A stretch of DNA of 64,000 bases from Pantoea alfalfae (GCF_019880205.1 NZ_CP082295.1:79562-143561), one strand, 5' to 3'. Positions 8,198 through 17,930 are shown, counted from the first letter of the stretch. Notes: a model not told the origin generated them from the sequence alone. Numbers and translations: made by a program.

Positions 8198-9337
8198 TCA
8201 TTGCGCCGCCACAATCTGCAACGCGCGCGGGACCAGCTGCGTGAAGTATTCTACTGCCGGGCCGATCAGTGCTTCATCCGGATCGAAGGCGGCGTGATGC
8301 AGGCCAAATTCGCTGGCGCTGCCGATACTGACAAAAGCGCCCGGCACCTGTTGCAGATAGAAGGCAAAATCTTCTCCGCCCATCTGCGGTGACTCAGCAT
8401 GCTCCGCGAGATAACCGCTCTGCTGTGCGATTTCCAGTGCCAAATCCACCCAGCCTGGGGTGTTAATCAGGGCAGGTGGCCCCTCGGTCCACGCCAGCTC
8501 CGCGGTCGCGCCAAATCCGGCGGCGATGCCCTGAATCAGCGAGCGGATGCGGTGTGGGATCTGCGCCCGGATCTCACCATTGTGGGTGCGCACGGTGCCT
8601 TCCAGCTCAACGCTTTGCGGCAACACGTTCCAGGTATTTCCGGCGGTAAAGCGCGTCACGCTCAGCACCACCGTCTCCAGCGAGCTGAAAACCCGGCTCG
8701 GCAGCGTCTGTAAAGCGGTCACAATATGGCTGGCAATCACAATCGAATCGATGCCCTCCTGCGGTCGTGCCGCATGCGCGCCTTTACCTTCAACGCGGAT
8801 CACAAAGCGATCGACGTTGGCATAAAACGCGCCCGCCCGACTACGCAGTGTACCGAGCGGCAGGTCGGGCGCATTGTGCAGGCCAAATATTGCCTGTACG
8901 CCTTCCAGCGCACCGGCATCAATCAGCTGACGTGCGCCATCAAACGTCTCTTCGGCGGGCTGAAACAGAATCCGTACACGGCCTGGCAGCGAGGCTTCCT
9001 GCTGTTTAAGCTGCAGGGCAACGCCCAGCATCACCGCGCTGTGAAGGTCGTGACCGCAGGCGTGCATGACGCCCGGCGCCTGAGATCGCCACGGGCGATC
9101 GGTGATTTCATCAATCGGCAACGCATCAATATCCGCGCGCAGGGCAATCAGTGATTCACCGTGACCAATTTCTACCACCACGCCAGTTTTCAGTTCCAGC
9201 GGCAACAGCCGGATACCCGCCTGTTCAAGCCAGCCGGCAATACGCTCAGTTGTGGCAAATTCATGGTTTGAAAGTTCCGGATGCTGATGCAGTTCGCGAC
9301 GCCACTGCACCAGTTGTTCAGTTAAAGGCAATGTCAT
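8198..9337 (-). CDS. M20-family amidohydrolase (N-acyl amino acid deacylase type)
   Basis: A 379-residue zinc amidohydrolase of the HipO/AbgB/YxeP group. Metal and catalytic motifs are MHACGHDLHSAVMLG (about residues 92-106), LFQPAEE (about 127) and GGEDFAFYLQQVPGAF (about 325). The dimerisation domain lies between, starting near VDRFVIRVEGKGAHAARPQEG. It begins 2 bp after the AhpD-type gene and is followed by the VOC gene. It is a clear paralogue of the gene at 30359-31510, with most motifs identical. In this context it probably removes an N-acyl group from an imported conjugate, which is inference. Confidence 0.87.
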   Translation of the reverse strand: MTLPLTEQLVQWRRELHQHPELSNHEFATTERIAGWLEQAGIRLLPLELKTGVVVEIGHGESLIALRADIDALPIDEITDRPWRSQAPGVMHACGHDLHSAVMLGVALQLKQQEASLPGRVRILFQPAEETFDGARQLIDAGALEGVQAIFGLHNAPDLPLGTLRSRAGAFYANVDRFVIRVEGKGAHAARPQEGIDSIVIASHIVTALQTLPSRVFSSLETVVLSVTRFTAGNTWNVLPQSVELEGTVRTHNGEIRAQIPHRIRSLIQGIAAGFGATAELAWTEGPPALINTPGWVDLALEIAQQSGYLAEHAESPQMGGEDFAFYLQQVPGAFVSIGSASEFGLHHAAFDPDEALIGPAVEYFTQLVPRALQIVAAQ

Positions 9338-9339
9338 GT

Positions 9340-10440
9340 TTATCCCTGTTTTTCCGGCAGAAAAGGCTCGCCCAGCGTCAGCATCAGGCGATTGGCCCAG
9401 GCAAAGAAGGCGGTGGACTGAATCAGGTCGAGCAGGTCGAGCGTATCCAGGCCCTGCTCACGCAGTGCAGCGATCTGCGACCGGGCAGGTTGCGCAGGGG
9501 TCAGCGACAGCGCTGCCGAAAAGGCAATGATCGCCTGCCAGCGGGCAGTGTGTCCGTGGGATAACACTGCGCCGGGCGCAACATTCAGCAGCTTCTGTAC
9601 TGCGTCATCCTGCTTCGAAAGCTGGCTGGCTTTACGCGCATGAACCGAGGCGCAATAAATACAGCCGTTGACCTTACTGACCACCGTGGCGGCCAGCTCA
9701 CGCTCGGCGCGCGGCAGCCCGCCAGCGGTATAGAAAATGCCTTTGTCGGTCAGGGTACGCTGCTCCAGCAGCGGCAGGTTACGCCCCAGCAGACGGAAAT
9801 AGTCGGAATCGGTGTGACCGAATTTTGCCAGCGTCGCCTGCTCCTCCTCACTGAATTCAGCCAGCGGTCTGGCGGGCAGCCACGGTTCCCAGCCGAGTTC
9901 CAGCTGCGTAAACGCGGTCAGCGCCGTTTTGCCGCTGGCGGTCTGCAGTGCCTCATGCCAGTGACCGGCGACGACCGGTGCAGCTTCAACCGCTGCTTCA
10001 TGGCCCTGCAGGCTGCGCAGGCCTGTGATTAAACGGCTCTGAAAACTGACGAACGCCACCAGTTGCGCCAGCGTGACAATGCCACGCGGACTCCAGCCCG
10101 CCTGCTTCAGCGCCTCCAGATCGGCAGGTGTGGCGGCAACCGGCTCGAAGGTGAGGCGATGCGCGAAATTCAGCGCGGCACTAATCCGATCACTATCGGG
10201 CACGGGCTGCTGCGGCTGATAGTGCGCCTGCAGACCAGGCTGTCCATGCCAGTCTGCGACCTTTGCCGCCAGAAGGCGCCGCTCGGTTAACGGAAAATCG
10301 TCATCGCCCTGGCTGAACAGCACCTCGTAGCTGCCCTGGGCATGGCGCGTCGCGGCGTGGCGTGTCTGGCGCGCGTGGGCCAGTCCGGAATCGGGGTCGA
10401 TATCGGCCAGTGTGGCAATCAAATCGTCAGGTTGACTCAT
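9340..10440 (-). CDS. Two-domain CMD / alkylhydroperoxidase (AhpD-fold) protein
   Basis: A 366-residue protein that appears to fuse two domain families often encoded separately: an N-terminal CMD domain of the Avi_7170 type (about 1-175) and a C-terminal AhpD-like domain of the Avi_7169 type (about 190-366). The second carries VNGCIYCASVHARKASQL, a CxxC-xxxH redox motif as in AhpD. The N-terminal half lacks the cysteine pair. These families are known to co-occur with luciferase-like monooxygenases and peptide ABC transporters in an uncharacterised pathway. It overlaps the monooxygenase gene by 4 bp. A peroxide or flavin-intermediate detoxifying role is inferred. Confidence 0.8.
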   Translation of the reverse strand: MSQPDDLIATLADIDPDSGLAHARQTRHAATRHAQGSYEVLFSQGDDDFPLTERRLLAAKVADWHGQPGLQAHYQPQQPVPDSDRISAALNFAHRLTFEPVAATPADLEALKQAGWSPRGIVTLAQLVAFVSFQSRLITGLRSLQGHEAAVEAAPVVAGHWHEALQTASGKTALTAFTQLELGWEPWLPARPLAEFSEEEQATLAKFGHTDSDYFRLLGRNLPLLEQRTLTDKGIFYTAGGLPRAERELAATVVSKVNGCIYCASVHARKASQLSKQDDAVQKLLNVAPGAVLSHGHTARWQAIIAFSAALSLTPAQPARSQIAALREQGLDTLDLLDLIQSTAFFAWANRLMLTLGEPFLPEKQG

Positions 10441-11444
10441 GAAATTCTCCTGTCTGGTTCGCCAGCAGCACGAAGTGCGGGCGCAATATGTCCGGCAATC
10501 AGCTCAATCGAGCGCAGCGTATCGGCATGCGAAGGCTCTGCTGAATGCACCTGGAATGAGATGTCGGTGACGCGAGGCAGCACGCTGTCCTGCACCAGCG
10601 AGCGCGCGACCTGATCGATGCCGCCAACATGGGCATCAAACTGTGCCAGCAGGTCATCAAAGCTTTCCCCGCGTATTTCGCCACGGTACTGAGCAGCCTG
10701 CTTGCGAATGCCCGGTTCAGCGATCTGACGCGCGTAGTGGTCTGAATCCGCGACAAATGCAGTGCGGGAGGCAAGAATACGCGGCTCAATTCCCGCCGGA
10801 AGTGCCGCGAGATAGGCATCAATCAGCGGATTCTGCAGCGCATCGAGCGGAAGTCCGGCCTGGCCTGCTGGCCGTGGCTGGGTGCGCGACAGCATCAGAC
10901 CGTGTCCGCCCTGGCCGGCACGGATTGCGCCCTCAACCGAAAAGGTGGCGATCCACACGCGTCCGGCGAGCTGCGGCGCGGCAGGATAAAGATGATTATC
11001 AGGATGACCCAGCGAATCACCGCGCCAGGCACTAAGCAGCGTATGCAGATTTTCTGCAAATGCCGCGCCGCGTTCGCCAGACGTCAGCCCAAAGGGTAAA
11101 AACGAGTCCGGCGTGCCGCCCGAACCCAGCCCGATCTCCAGCCGTCCGTCCGACAGCAAATCCAGTACTGCGGCATCTTCTGCGACCCGTAGTGCATTTT
11201 CCATCGGTAGCGTGATGATGGCAGTGCCGAGCCGTATGGTGCGGGTATGGGCGGCGGCGTGCGCCAGAAAAACCAGTGGCGAAGGCAGTCCGCCCTCATC
11301 CTCATGAAAGTGATGTTGAGCAATCCATGCCGTATCAAAGCCACAGTGCTCGGCATGCTGAATCTGCTCAGTGGCCAACTGATAGCGCTGTTTAGCCGGG
11401 ACGTTATCCAGCAGTCGGGTAAAAAATCCGAGACGTCGGCTCAT
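10437..11444 (-). CDS. Luciferase-like FMN-dependent monooxygenase
   Basis: A 335-residue TIM-barrel flavin monooxygenase resembling the KPN_01858 family. Family features include the N-terminal SRRLGFFTRLLDN, AEHCGFDTAWIAQHHFHEDEGG, TRTIRLGTAIITLPMENALRVAEDAAVLDLLSDGR and GLGSGGTPDSF. It needs reduced FMN from a separate reductase; none is in the operon. The gene is locked between the ABC ATPase and the AhpD-type gene with 4-bp overlaps on both sides. Its substrate is unknown; oxidation of a carbon-sulfur or carbon-nitrogen bond is the usual chemistry. Confidence 0.85.
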   Translation of the reverse strand: MSRRLGFFTRLLDNVPAKQRYQLATEQIQHAEHCGFDTAWIAQHHFHEDEGGLPSPLVFLAHAAAHTRTIRLGTAIITLPMENALRVAEDAAVLDLLSDGRLEIGLGSGGTPDSFLPFGLTSGERGAAFAENLHTLLSAWRGDSLGHPDNHLYPAAPQLAGRVWIATFSVEGAIRAGQGGHGLMLSRTQPRPAGQAGLPLDALQNPLIDAYLAALPAGIEPRILASRTAFVADSDHYARQIAEPGIRKQAAQYRGEIRGESFDDLLAQFDAHVGGIDQVARSLVQDSVLPRVTDISFQVHSAEPSHADTLRSIELIAGHIAPALRAAGEPDRRIS

Positions 11445-13060
11445 GCTGACTCCTTATGCGTTAACGGAATGAGCGGAGGAATCGCACCGATCAGTTCGCG
11501 CGTGTAGGGATGCTGAGGTGCGCTGAATATCGTGACAACGTCACCTTGCTCTACCGCTTCGCCCGCTTTTAATACGGTGATGCTGTCGGCAATCTGTCGC
11601 ACAGTCGCCAGATCGTGCGTAATAAAGAGATAAGTCAGCCCCAGTTCGGCCTGAAGCTGCTGCAACAGGTTGAGGATTTGTGCCTGCACCGTGACATCCA
11701 GCGCCGACGTCGCCTCGTCCAGCACCAGGATTTCAGGCTCACAGATCAGCGCTCGCGCCAGGGCGACACGCTGCCGCTGACCGCCCGAAAGTTCATGCGG
11801 CTGACGTGACAGCAGAGAGAGCGGCAGTGCCACCCGCGAGGTGATCGCTTCCACCCGTTCGCGGCGCTGGCTGCGGTTCAGCCGGTCAAAGTTACGCAGA
11901 GGTTCTTCGATAATCGCATAGACCGTCTGACGGGGATCGAGCGAGGAAAACGGGTTCTGATAGACAACCTGGATCTTACGGCGCAGTTGACGCATTGCCT
12001 CGCCGCGCAATCCATTGACTACAATGCCGTTCAGCGTCACTGCGCCTCTATCGACGGTTTCAAAGCCCAGAATGATACGTGCCAGCGTCGTTTTTCCGGA
12101 TCCGGATTCGCCGACCAGCGCATGCGTGGTGCCACGTGCCACCTGAAAACTGACGTTATTCAGCGCCTGTAACCGCTGCTGTTTACCCAGCGAAAAGCTT
12201 TTCATCACGCCGGTTGCCCGAATTGCCGGAGCAGAAAAACGGGCGGCCGCAGGTTTTACGCGGGCCGGTCGCTCTGGCGCAGCATCGTTCAGTAACTGAC
12301 GGGTGTAGGGATGTGATGGCGCGCTGATGACCTGGGCGGTGCGTCCCGCTTCCTGAATTTCACCGTGGCGAAAAACAATGATGCGGTCTGCACGCTGTGC
12401 TGCCAGCGCCAGGTCATGGGTGACAAACAGCACGGCGGTATTAGACTCCTGCCGCAGGTTATCCAGCAGATCGAGAATGCGCTTCTGCACCGTGACATCC
12501 AGTGCGCTGGTCGGCTCATCCGCAATAATGATCTCCGGCTGCAGGGCGAGGGCGATAGCGATCAAAACACGCTGCTTCATGCCGCCTGAGAGCTGATGTG
12601 GTAACTGCCTGACCCGCTGTTCCGGGTGGCTGAGACCGACGCGGGTCAGCAGATCAATGACCCTTTGCTTGCGCTGTGCTGCCGGTAATCGCAGATGCAG
12701 GCGCAGGATCTCCTCCACCTGTTCGCCGACAGTTTTAACCGGATTCAGTGAGTTGCCGGGATCCTGCGGCACCAGGCTGATGCGCGCACCGCGCAGCGAG
12801 TCGACGCGCTTCTGTGACCACTGGCTGATATCAACGCCGTTGAGCCGGATTTCGCCCGCTTCGCGGCGGCCATTTTCTGCCATCAGGCCCATAATGGCTT
12901 GTGCCGTGGTGGTTTTGCCGGAACCGGATTCGCCGACCAGTGCCACCATCTCACCGGCGTGCAGTTCGAAGCTGACGTTATTCACCACCGGCTGCCACTG
13001 GTTGCCGCGGCGATAGCTTAACGTCAGGTTGTTGACGGCGAGTAACGGCTGAGCGCTCAT
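11441..13060 (-). CDS. Fused dual ATP-binding subunit of a dipeptide/oligopeptide-type ABC transporter
   Basis: A 539-residue protein with two complete ABC ATPase domains in tandem (DppD-like then DppF-like). Each has a Walker A (GESGSGKTT), an ABC signature (LSGGMKQR, then LSGGQRQR) and a Walker B (IIIADEPTSALDVT, then ILVLDEATSALDVT); the linker is about residues 255-285. The start at 13058-13060 overlaps the permease stop (ATGA); earlier in-frame codons lie inside the permease gene and encode no family sequence. It powers the two permeases upstream. Fusion of the two ATPases is common in this subfamily. Confidence 0.9.
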   Translation of the reverse strand: MSAQPLLAVNNLTLSYRRGNQWQPVVNNVSFELHAGEMVALVGESGSGKTTTAQAIMGLMAENGRREAGEIRLNGVDISQWSQKRVDSLRGARISLVPQDPGNSLNPVKTVGEQVEEILRLHLRLPAAQRKQRVIDLLTRVGLSHPEQRVRQLPHQLSGGMKQRVLIAIALALQPEIIIADEPTSALDVTVQKRILDLLDNLRQESNTAVLFVTHDLALAAQRADRIIVFRHGEIQEAGRTAQVISAPSHPYTRQLLNDAAPERPARVKPAAARFSAPAIRATGVMKSFSLGKQQRLQALNNVSFQVARGTTHALVGESGSGKTTLARIILGFETVDRGAVTLNGIVVNGLRGEAMRQLRRKIQVVYQNPFSSLDPRQTVYAIIEEPLRNFDRLNRSQRRERVEAITSRVALPLSLLSRQPHELSGGQRQRVALARALICEPEILVLDEATSALDVTVQAQILNLLQQLQAELGLTYLFITHDLATVRQIADSITVLKAGEAVEQGDVVTIFSAPQHPYTRELIGAIPPLIPLTHKESA

Positions 13061-13902
13061 CGGCGTCCTCCTGAAAGTTGCTGACTGATGCGGTTCGCAG
13101 CGAGCACGACAGCCACTACCACCACACCAGGAAATGTGGTCAGCCACCAGGCGGTAGCCAGATAATTACGGCCTTCAGCGATTAACAGACCCCATTCCGG
13201 AATCGGCGGCGGCGTGCCGTAGCCGAGAAAACTCAGGGTCGACAGCGCCAGAATAGCCTGACCAAACTGCAGGGCGGCATAGGCGATCACCGGCGTCAGT
13301 GCATTGGGCAGAATGTGACGCCACAGCACGCTGAAAAAGCGGCCGCCACTGCCATATGCCGCCTCGATATATTCACTGTGGCGAATGCGCACCACTTCGG
13401 CCCGCGCCAGCCGGGCAAAGCTGGCAATGGAGGCGATGCCCACTGCGAGCGCGGCATTCAGGGTGCCGAAGCCGAGCAGAATCAGCACGCTCAGGGAGAG
13501 CAGCAGCGAGGGGATCGCCAGTAATACATCCACAGCGCGCATCACTATCGATTCAGTTTTTCCGCCCGTGGCTCCCGCCAGGACGCCTAGCGCGGTTCCG
13601 GCCAGCAGACCGATTGCCACTGATATGACGGCGGCAGAGAGGGAATGTGACGCGCCGTAAACAATGCGGGAAAAGAGATCGCGGCCCAGTTGATCGGTGC
13701 CGAGCCAGTGTCCGGCCTGCGGCGCCAGTCGCTGTGCGCCCGCGATGCCTTCCAGCGGGTTAGCCTGGGTAAAAAGGGCCGGAAAAAGGGCCGCCAGCAC
13801 GGCCAGCACCATCACGAATAGGGCCAGCCACAGGCCCGGCGCGAAGCGGTAACGCTTAGACGAGACGGATTGCCGGGCGGCCGCGTAATCAACCAGACTC
13901 AT
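13057..13902 (-). CDS. ABC transporter permease, DppC type
   Basis: A 281-residue inner-membrane permease. An N-terminal transmembrane helix (about 24-44) is followed by the DppC-type periplasmic segment ending LGTDQLGRDLFSRIVYGASHSL and five further helices. The EAA-loop region reads EYIEAAYGSGGRFFSVLWRHILPNALTP. Both ends overlap its neighbours by 4 bp, so it is part of a tightly coupled transport unit. Confidence 0.9.
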   Translation of the reverse strand: MSLVDYAAARQSVSSKRYRFAPGLWLALFVMVLAVLAALFPALFTQANPLEGIAGAQRLAPQAGHWLGTDQLGRDLFSRIVYGASHSLSAAVISVAIGLLAGTALGVLAGATGGKTESIVMRAVDVLLAIPSLLLSLSVLILLGFGTLNAALAVGIASIASFARLARAEVVRIRHSEYIEAAYGSGGRFFSVLWRHILPNALTPVIAYAALQFGQAILALSTLSFLGYGTPPPIPEWGLLIAEGRNYLATAWWLTTFPGVVVVAVVLAANRISQQLSGGRR

Positions 13903-14840
13903 GTTGCACCTCTTAAGAGCTGTAAGCGCGGGTCAAACAGCGGCATCAGCAGATCCACCAGCAGGTTGATCACCACAAAACCCAGCGCGGAGATCATCAC
14001 TACCGCCTGCAACACCGCCACATCCTGATTGTTCACCGCCTGCTGCGTCAGCTGACCCAGCCCCCCCAGGCCAAAGACCGTTTCGGTAATCAGCGCGCCG
14101 GCAATCAGTTCCCCCAGCAGCAGTCCCGCTACGGTAAGCACCGGCAGCATCGCGTTACGCAGGATATGCCGCCAGAGGACATAGTGCTCGCTGGCACCTT
14201 TGGCCCGCGCCACTGCCACGAAAGGTCGGGTGGAAACCTCATCAATGCTGCGCAGCAGAATCTGTGCCAGCGGCGCTGAGATCGGAACGGCGACGGTGAT
14301 AATGGGCAGAATCAGTCCCTGCCACGGCGAGGGATTGATGACCGGGATCCAGCGCAGCTGGAATGAGAAGAGCTGAATCAGGGCGATGCCGAGCCAGAAG
14401 GTCGGCACGGAGATAAACAGCGCGGGCAGGGACTGCAGCAGATTCCGCAGGAAGCGCAGGGCGGGCAGTCTGGAGAGGGTCGCCAGCACAAAAGCCAGCA
14501 GCGTTGCCAGCAGAAATCCGCACAGCGCCAGTCGCAGCGTGCCGGGCAGGTTGCTGATCAGCAGTTCACTGACCGGTACGCCCGCCTGCACCGAATAGCC
14601 GAAGTCACCATGCAGCATCGCCGCCAGCGTATGCAGATATTGCTGCCACAGCGGGCTGTCTGCGCCATAGGCCTGACGCATCTCAGCAATCTGCTGTGGA
14701 CTCAGGCCGAGATCCGGATTCTGAAACTTTATCAGCACCGCATCACCCGGCAGCACCTGCAACAGCACAAATGACAGGGTAAAGGCAGCCCAGAGTACCA
14801 GCAGTCCCAGACCGGCGCGTTGCAGCAGATAGTGGCGCAT
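13899..14840 (-). CDS. ABC transporter permease, DppB type
   Basis: A 313-residue permease with six predicted helices. Family marks are the N-terminal MRHYLLQRAGLGLLVLW helix, the PGDA motif in VLPGDAVLIKF, and the EAA loop RPFVAVARAKGASEHYVLWRHILRNAMLPVL. The ATG at 14838-14840 has GGAGG 5 nt upstream; a GTG 6 bp earlier overlaps that ribosome site and is unlikely. It follows the binding-protein gene after 12 bp. Confidence 0.9.
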   Translation of the reverse strand: MRHYLLQRAGLGLLVLWAAFTLSFVLLQVLPGDAVLIKFQNPDLGLSPQQIAEMRQAYGADSPLWQQYLHTLAAMLHGDFGYSVQAGVPVSELLISNLPGTLRLALCGFLLATLLAFVLATLSRLPALRFLRNLLQSLPALFISVPTFWLGIALIQLFSFQLRWIPVINPSPWQGLILPIITVAVPISAPLAQILLRSIDEVSTRPFVAVARAKGASEHYVLWRHILRNAMLPVLTVAGLLLGELIAGALITETVFGLGGLGQLTQQAVNNQDVAVLQAVVMISALGFVVINLLVDLLMPLFDPRLQLLRGAT

Positions 14841-14852
14841 CCTCACCTCCGG

Positions 14853-16487
14853 TTACTGTTTTTCCAGCCAGGCACCATAGAGTGCCGGACGGCCTACCGC
14901 CTCAAAACTGACCCCTTTCAGCCAGGGCGCGCCCGCATAAACCTGCGGCTCTTCAAAGATCGGAATCACATAGGCCTGGTCCAGCAGATAGCGCTGAACA
15001 TCACCGGTCAGCTGCAGTCGTTTTGCCGGATCAACTTCGGAGGAGACGTCCACCAGCAGCTGATTGAGTTTGTCATCACGGAAGTTTTTTACTTTGTCGC
15101 TGGAGCCGCCTTTCTGCAGCAGGTTGTCGCGGTTAGCCGGGTAGAAGCTGCTTTTAATCACGTCGGGATCGGCGCGGCCAACTTCCGTGACATTCAGCGG
15201 CGTTTTCAGAGGATCCAGGTTATCCAGCGTTTTGCTGCCTGCATCACCGGCTTTCACAGTGAGGGCAACCCCCGCCTGTCGCCACTGCTGCGCGACCAGT
15301 TGCAGCACCTCTTTGTTCTGCGGCTGCGGCAGGGATTCATAGACGGTCAGAGCCAGTCGCTGGCCCGCTTTTTCACGGATGCCATCTGCGCCCGGTTTCC
15401 AGCCCGCCTGGTCGAGCAATGCCTTCGCTTTCGCCAGATCAAACGTCAGTTTGTCCGCCAGATTGACGTAGCCGGCAGCGGTGGTCGCGACGACCGAGGT
15501 TGCCTGCGGATAGTTGGGAGAGAAGAGCGTTTCAACCACCTGCTTCGCATTGGTGGCGTGCAGCAGCGCCTGACGCACCCGGATATCACTCACCAGCGGA
15601 TTATCAGGACGGAAGCTCAGGCTGTCGTTGACGCCACGGGTCGGCGCGGCATAAACCGGGAAGTTCTGATCTTTCGCCTGCTTCTCATCATAAGCCTGCA
15701 CCTGACGGATGAGGCCCGCCTGGCCCGCCAGCAGCGCACCGATGCGCACGCTGTCTTCCGGCGTCACAATAACTTTAATTCCGTCGAGGTTAGCCGGACC
15801 CTGCTGCCTGATGTTTTTCGGGCCCCACTGGTACGCTTTGCGCGCCACCAGATCCACTTCGCGACCGAGCTTCTCATCACTGACCACAAATGGTCCGGAA
15901 CCAATGATATGCCGGGCATCACCCAGCTGATCGAAACTGCGTGCCAGGGTACTCAGCGACACCAGGCCGGAGCCAATGGTGGCGGTGCCCTGCAAAAATC
16001 CAGGCGAGGGTTTTTTGAAATAAAACTTCACCGTCAGCGGATCAATCACTTCACTGTGGTCGTAGTTATTAATCACTTCTGAAACCGGCAGGCGCAGCGC
16101 TTTATTTCCCAGCCCGTAGGTATCAAAGTTTTTCGCCACCGCGTTGGCATCTAATGGTGTGCCGTCGGAAAAAGTCACACCCGGACGTAATTTAAAGGTG
16201 TATTCCGTTTTATCGGCATTGGTGGTCCAGCTTTCCGCAATCCAGGGTTCAACCTGTAAAGTTTCAGGATTCTGCCAGGTTAATTTATCGGTGATCTGAT
16301 TGAGAATGCCGCCATTAGGGTAAAAGCCCCCGGCTGGCGGATAAAGGTTTGTATGTGCCTGCTGTTCAAGATAAATCAGCGTGCCGCCTTTAACCGGCGC
16401 GGCCACTGCATTAAAGGTGAGAATCCCAGTAAGTAAGGTAAAAACCAGCGTCTGTGCGCGTGGTTTAAGGGGAAATAACGTCGTCAT
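14853..16487 (-). CDS. Periplasmic substrate-binding protein, dipeptide/oligopeptide ABC family
   Basis: A 544-residue family-5 binding protein with a signal peptide (about residues 1-30, ending NAVAAP). The mature N-terminus GGTLIYLEQQAHTNLYPPAGGFYPNGGILNQITDKL and the block YTFKLRPGVTFSDGTPLDANAVAKNFD are typical of DppA/NikA-like proteins; the KPN_01854 subfamily has the same neighbours. The start at 16485-16487 has AAGGA 8 nt upstream. It is the first gene of an eight-gene operon running to 7332. The ligand is unknown; an N-acylated or sulfur-containing compound is inferred from the enzymes downstream. Confidence 0.88.
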   Translation of the reverse strand: MTTLFPLKPRAQTLVFTLLTGILTFNAVAAPVKGGTLIYLEQQAHTNLYPPAGGFYPNGGILNQITDKLTWQNPETLQVEPWIAESWTTNADKTEYTFKLRPGVTFSDGTPLDANAVAKNFDTYGLGNKALRLPVSEVINNYDHSEVIDPLTVKFYFKKPSPGFLQGTATIGSGLVSLSTLARSFDQLGDARHIIGSGPFVVSDEKLGREVDLVARKAYQWGPKNIRQQGPANLDGIKVIVTPEDSVRIGALLAGQAGLIRQVQAYDEKQAKDQNFPVYAAPTRGVNDSLSFRPDNPLVSDIRVRQALLHATNAKQVVETLFSPNYPQATSVVATTAAGYVNLADKLTFDLAKAKALLDQAGWKPGADGIREKAGQRLALTVYESLPQPQNKEVLQLVAQQWRQAGVALTVKAGDAGSKTLDNLDPLKTPLNVTEVGRADPDVIKSSFYPANRDNLLQKGGSSDKVKNFRDDKLNQLLVDVSSEVDPAKRLQLTGDVQRYLLDQAYVIPIFEEPQVYAGAPWLKGVSFEAVGRPALYGAWLEKQ

Positions 16488-16633
16488 GGTGAATTCCTTT
16501 GTTATCAATTGCCTCAGCAGGCGGAATCATCATCGAATGACGCAACACACAGATAAAGTAACGATTTGGTCAAAGCTTATCTGAAAATAATAAATGCGGG
16601 AGTGGGTGGGAATTTATGAATGGTTTGAATGTA

Positions 16634-16663
16634 CGGAATGGCAAATAAACATCTGCCATTCCG
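16634..16663 (-). terminator. Hairpin downstream of dfoS
   Basis: Perfect 10-bp arms CGGAATGGCA and TGCCATTCCG around a 10-nt loop, 37 bp after the dfoS stop. There is no long T-run, so it may be a 3-prime stabilising hairpin or a weak terminator. Confidence 0.55.
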
Positions 16664-16700
16664 CGGGATTATATTTTCTTAACGGCAAGCGGGGGCGTTA

Positions 16701-17930
16701 TTACAATTCGGCACATAATTTACGCTGTCCGGCACGCAGGAACGCACTCACCAGACCCAGCCACAGCAACCCGCAGATCAGGTTCACCAGGCTAAAGCCG
16801 CCGGTTCCAAAGCTGAAATACGCGGTTTTGGCGGCTTCAATGCCCAGCGCAATAATCAGGATGCTTACCATGCCCAGCATTGCCGCCACGCTGCCTTTTC
16901 CGGCGCTGCTTGAATAGAGTGTCATGCGATACAGTCCGGCGTTAATCAGCCCGGTACCGAAGCCGTAAAGACTCATTCCGGCGGTGAGCCACAGATAACT
17001 TTGCGGTTCCAGCAGGGTAGCGACCGCCGCAATAGCCAGTCCGCAGACTACTGGCCAGGCACCAAGCCGTATCGGCTGTTCAATCGGCAGACGGCTGCAT
17101 AAGCGGCCCAGCGTCAGGTTGCCCGCAATCATCGCGGCAAAGACCGGCAGCTGAAGCAGGGCATAGTCGATGCGGCTGAATTGCGCGCCGTGGATCAAAA
17201 TCACGGGTGATAGCGCCACCCAGGCGATGCAGGGTACGGTGACCAGTCCGATAGCCAGTGAACCACGCATCACCTGACGATCCTTCAGCAACGCCGCGTA
17301 ACCACTGATGATCGATCGCAGCGACAGCGGTTTCTGACGATCGCCCGCCGTTTCAGGCATGGCATACCACAGCCCGGCCAGCGCCAGCGCCGCAACCGCG
17401 CCAATCAGCCAGAACAGGGTGCGCCATTCTCCCACGGTCAGAAAAGCCGCGCCTGCCAGCGGCCCAGCCAGCGGGGCGAGCAAGGCGACGTTGGCCATCA
17501 GCGCCATCATTTTGATGCTCAGCGACTCCGTGAACGCCTCCTGCACCGCTGCGTAACCCACCGCACCGATAAAGCAGAGGCTGATCCCCTGCAGAAACCG
17601 CAGCAGGACAAACTGCTCAATGCTTTGCACCCAGTGGGTCGCGATGCAGGAGAGCATAAAAAAGGCCACGCCGCTGAGCAGTACCGGACGCCGCCCGATG
17701 CGATCCGAGAGCGGACCCAGCAGCCACTGCAGCAGTATGCCACCGAACAGATAGGCGGTCAGCGAGGTGGAAACCCATTCCGGGCCGACCTTGAATTCCT
17801 GCGTCACCAGCAGCATGCCGGGCTGGATCATGTCATGGGCGATATAGGTGGCGAACTCGAACAGCACCAGAGAAAGCGGAAAGATCAGATGTCGCCGGGT
17901 CAGCGTTGCCAGCGGTTGAAAAGAAGCCAT
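16701..17930 (-). CDS. dfoS: MFS exporter of the desferrioxamine cluster, DfoS
   Basis: A 409-residue major-facilitator drug/siderophore exporter of the MdfA-like group with about 12 helices. It has PLSDRIGRRPVLL between helices 2 and 3 and the group's FEFATYIAHDMIQPGML in helix 1. It is the fourth gene of dfoJACS and probably secretes desferrioxamine, as proposed for this locus in Pantoea and Erwinia. The ATG at 17928-17930 has AGGAA upstream; an in-frame upstream ATG at 17984 lies in the terminator and is rejected. Only 24 bp separate it from that terminator, so it likely depends on read-through or on a promoter inside dfoC. Confidence 0.85.
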   Translation of the reverse strand: MASFQPLATLTRRHLIFPLSLVLFEFATYIAHDMIQPGMLLVTQEFKVGPEWVSTSLTAYLFGGILLQWLLGPLSDRIGRRPVLLSGVAFFMLSCIATHWVQSIEQFVLLRFLQGISLCFIGAVGYAAVQEAFTESLSIKMMALMANVALLAPLAGPLAGAAFLTVGEWRTLFWLIGAVAALALAGLWYAMPETAGDRQKPLSLRSIISGYAALLKDRQVMRGSLAIGLVTVPCIAWVALSPVILIHGAQFSRIDYALLQLPVFAAMIAGNLTLGRLCSRLPIEQPIRLGAWPVVCGLAIAAVATLLEPQSYLWLTAGMSLYGFGTGLINAGLYRMTLYSSSAGKGSVAAMLGMVSILIIALGIEAAKTAYFSFGTGGFSLVNLICGLLWLGLVSAFLRAGQRKLCAEL

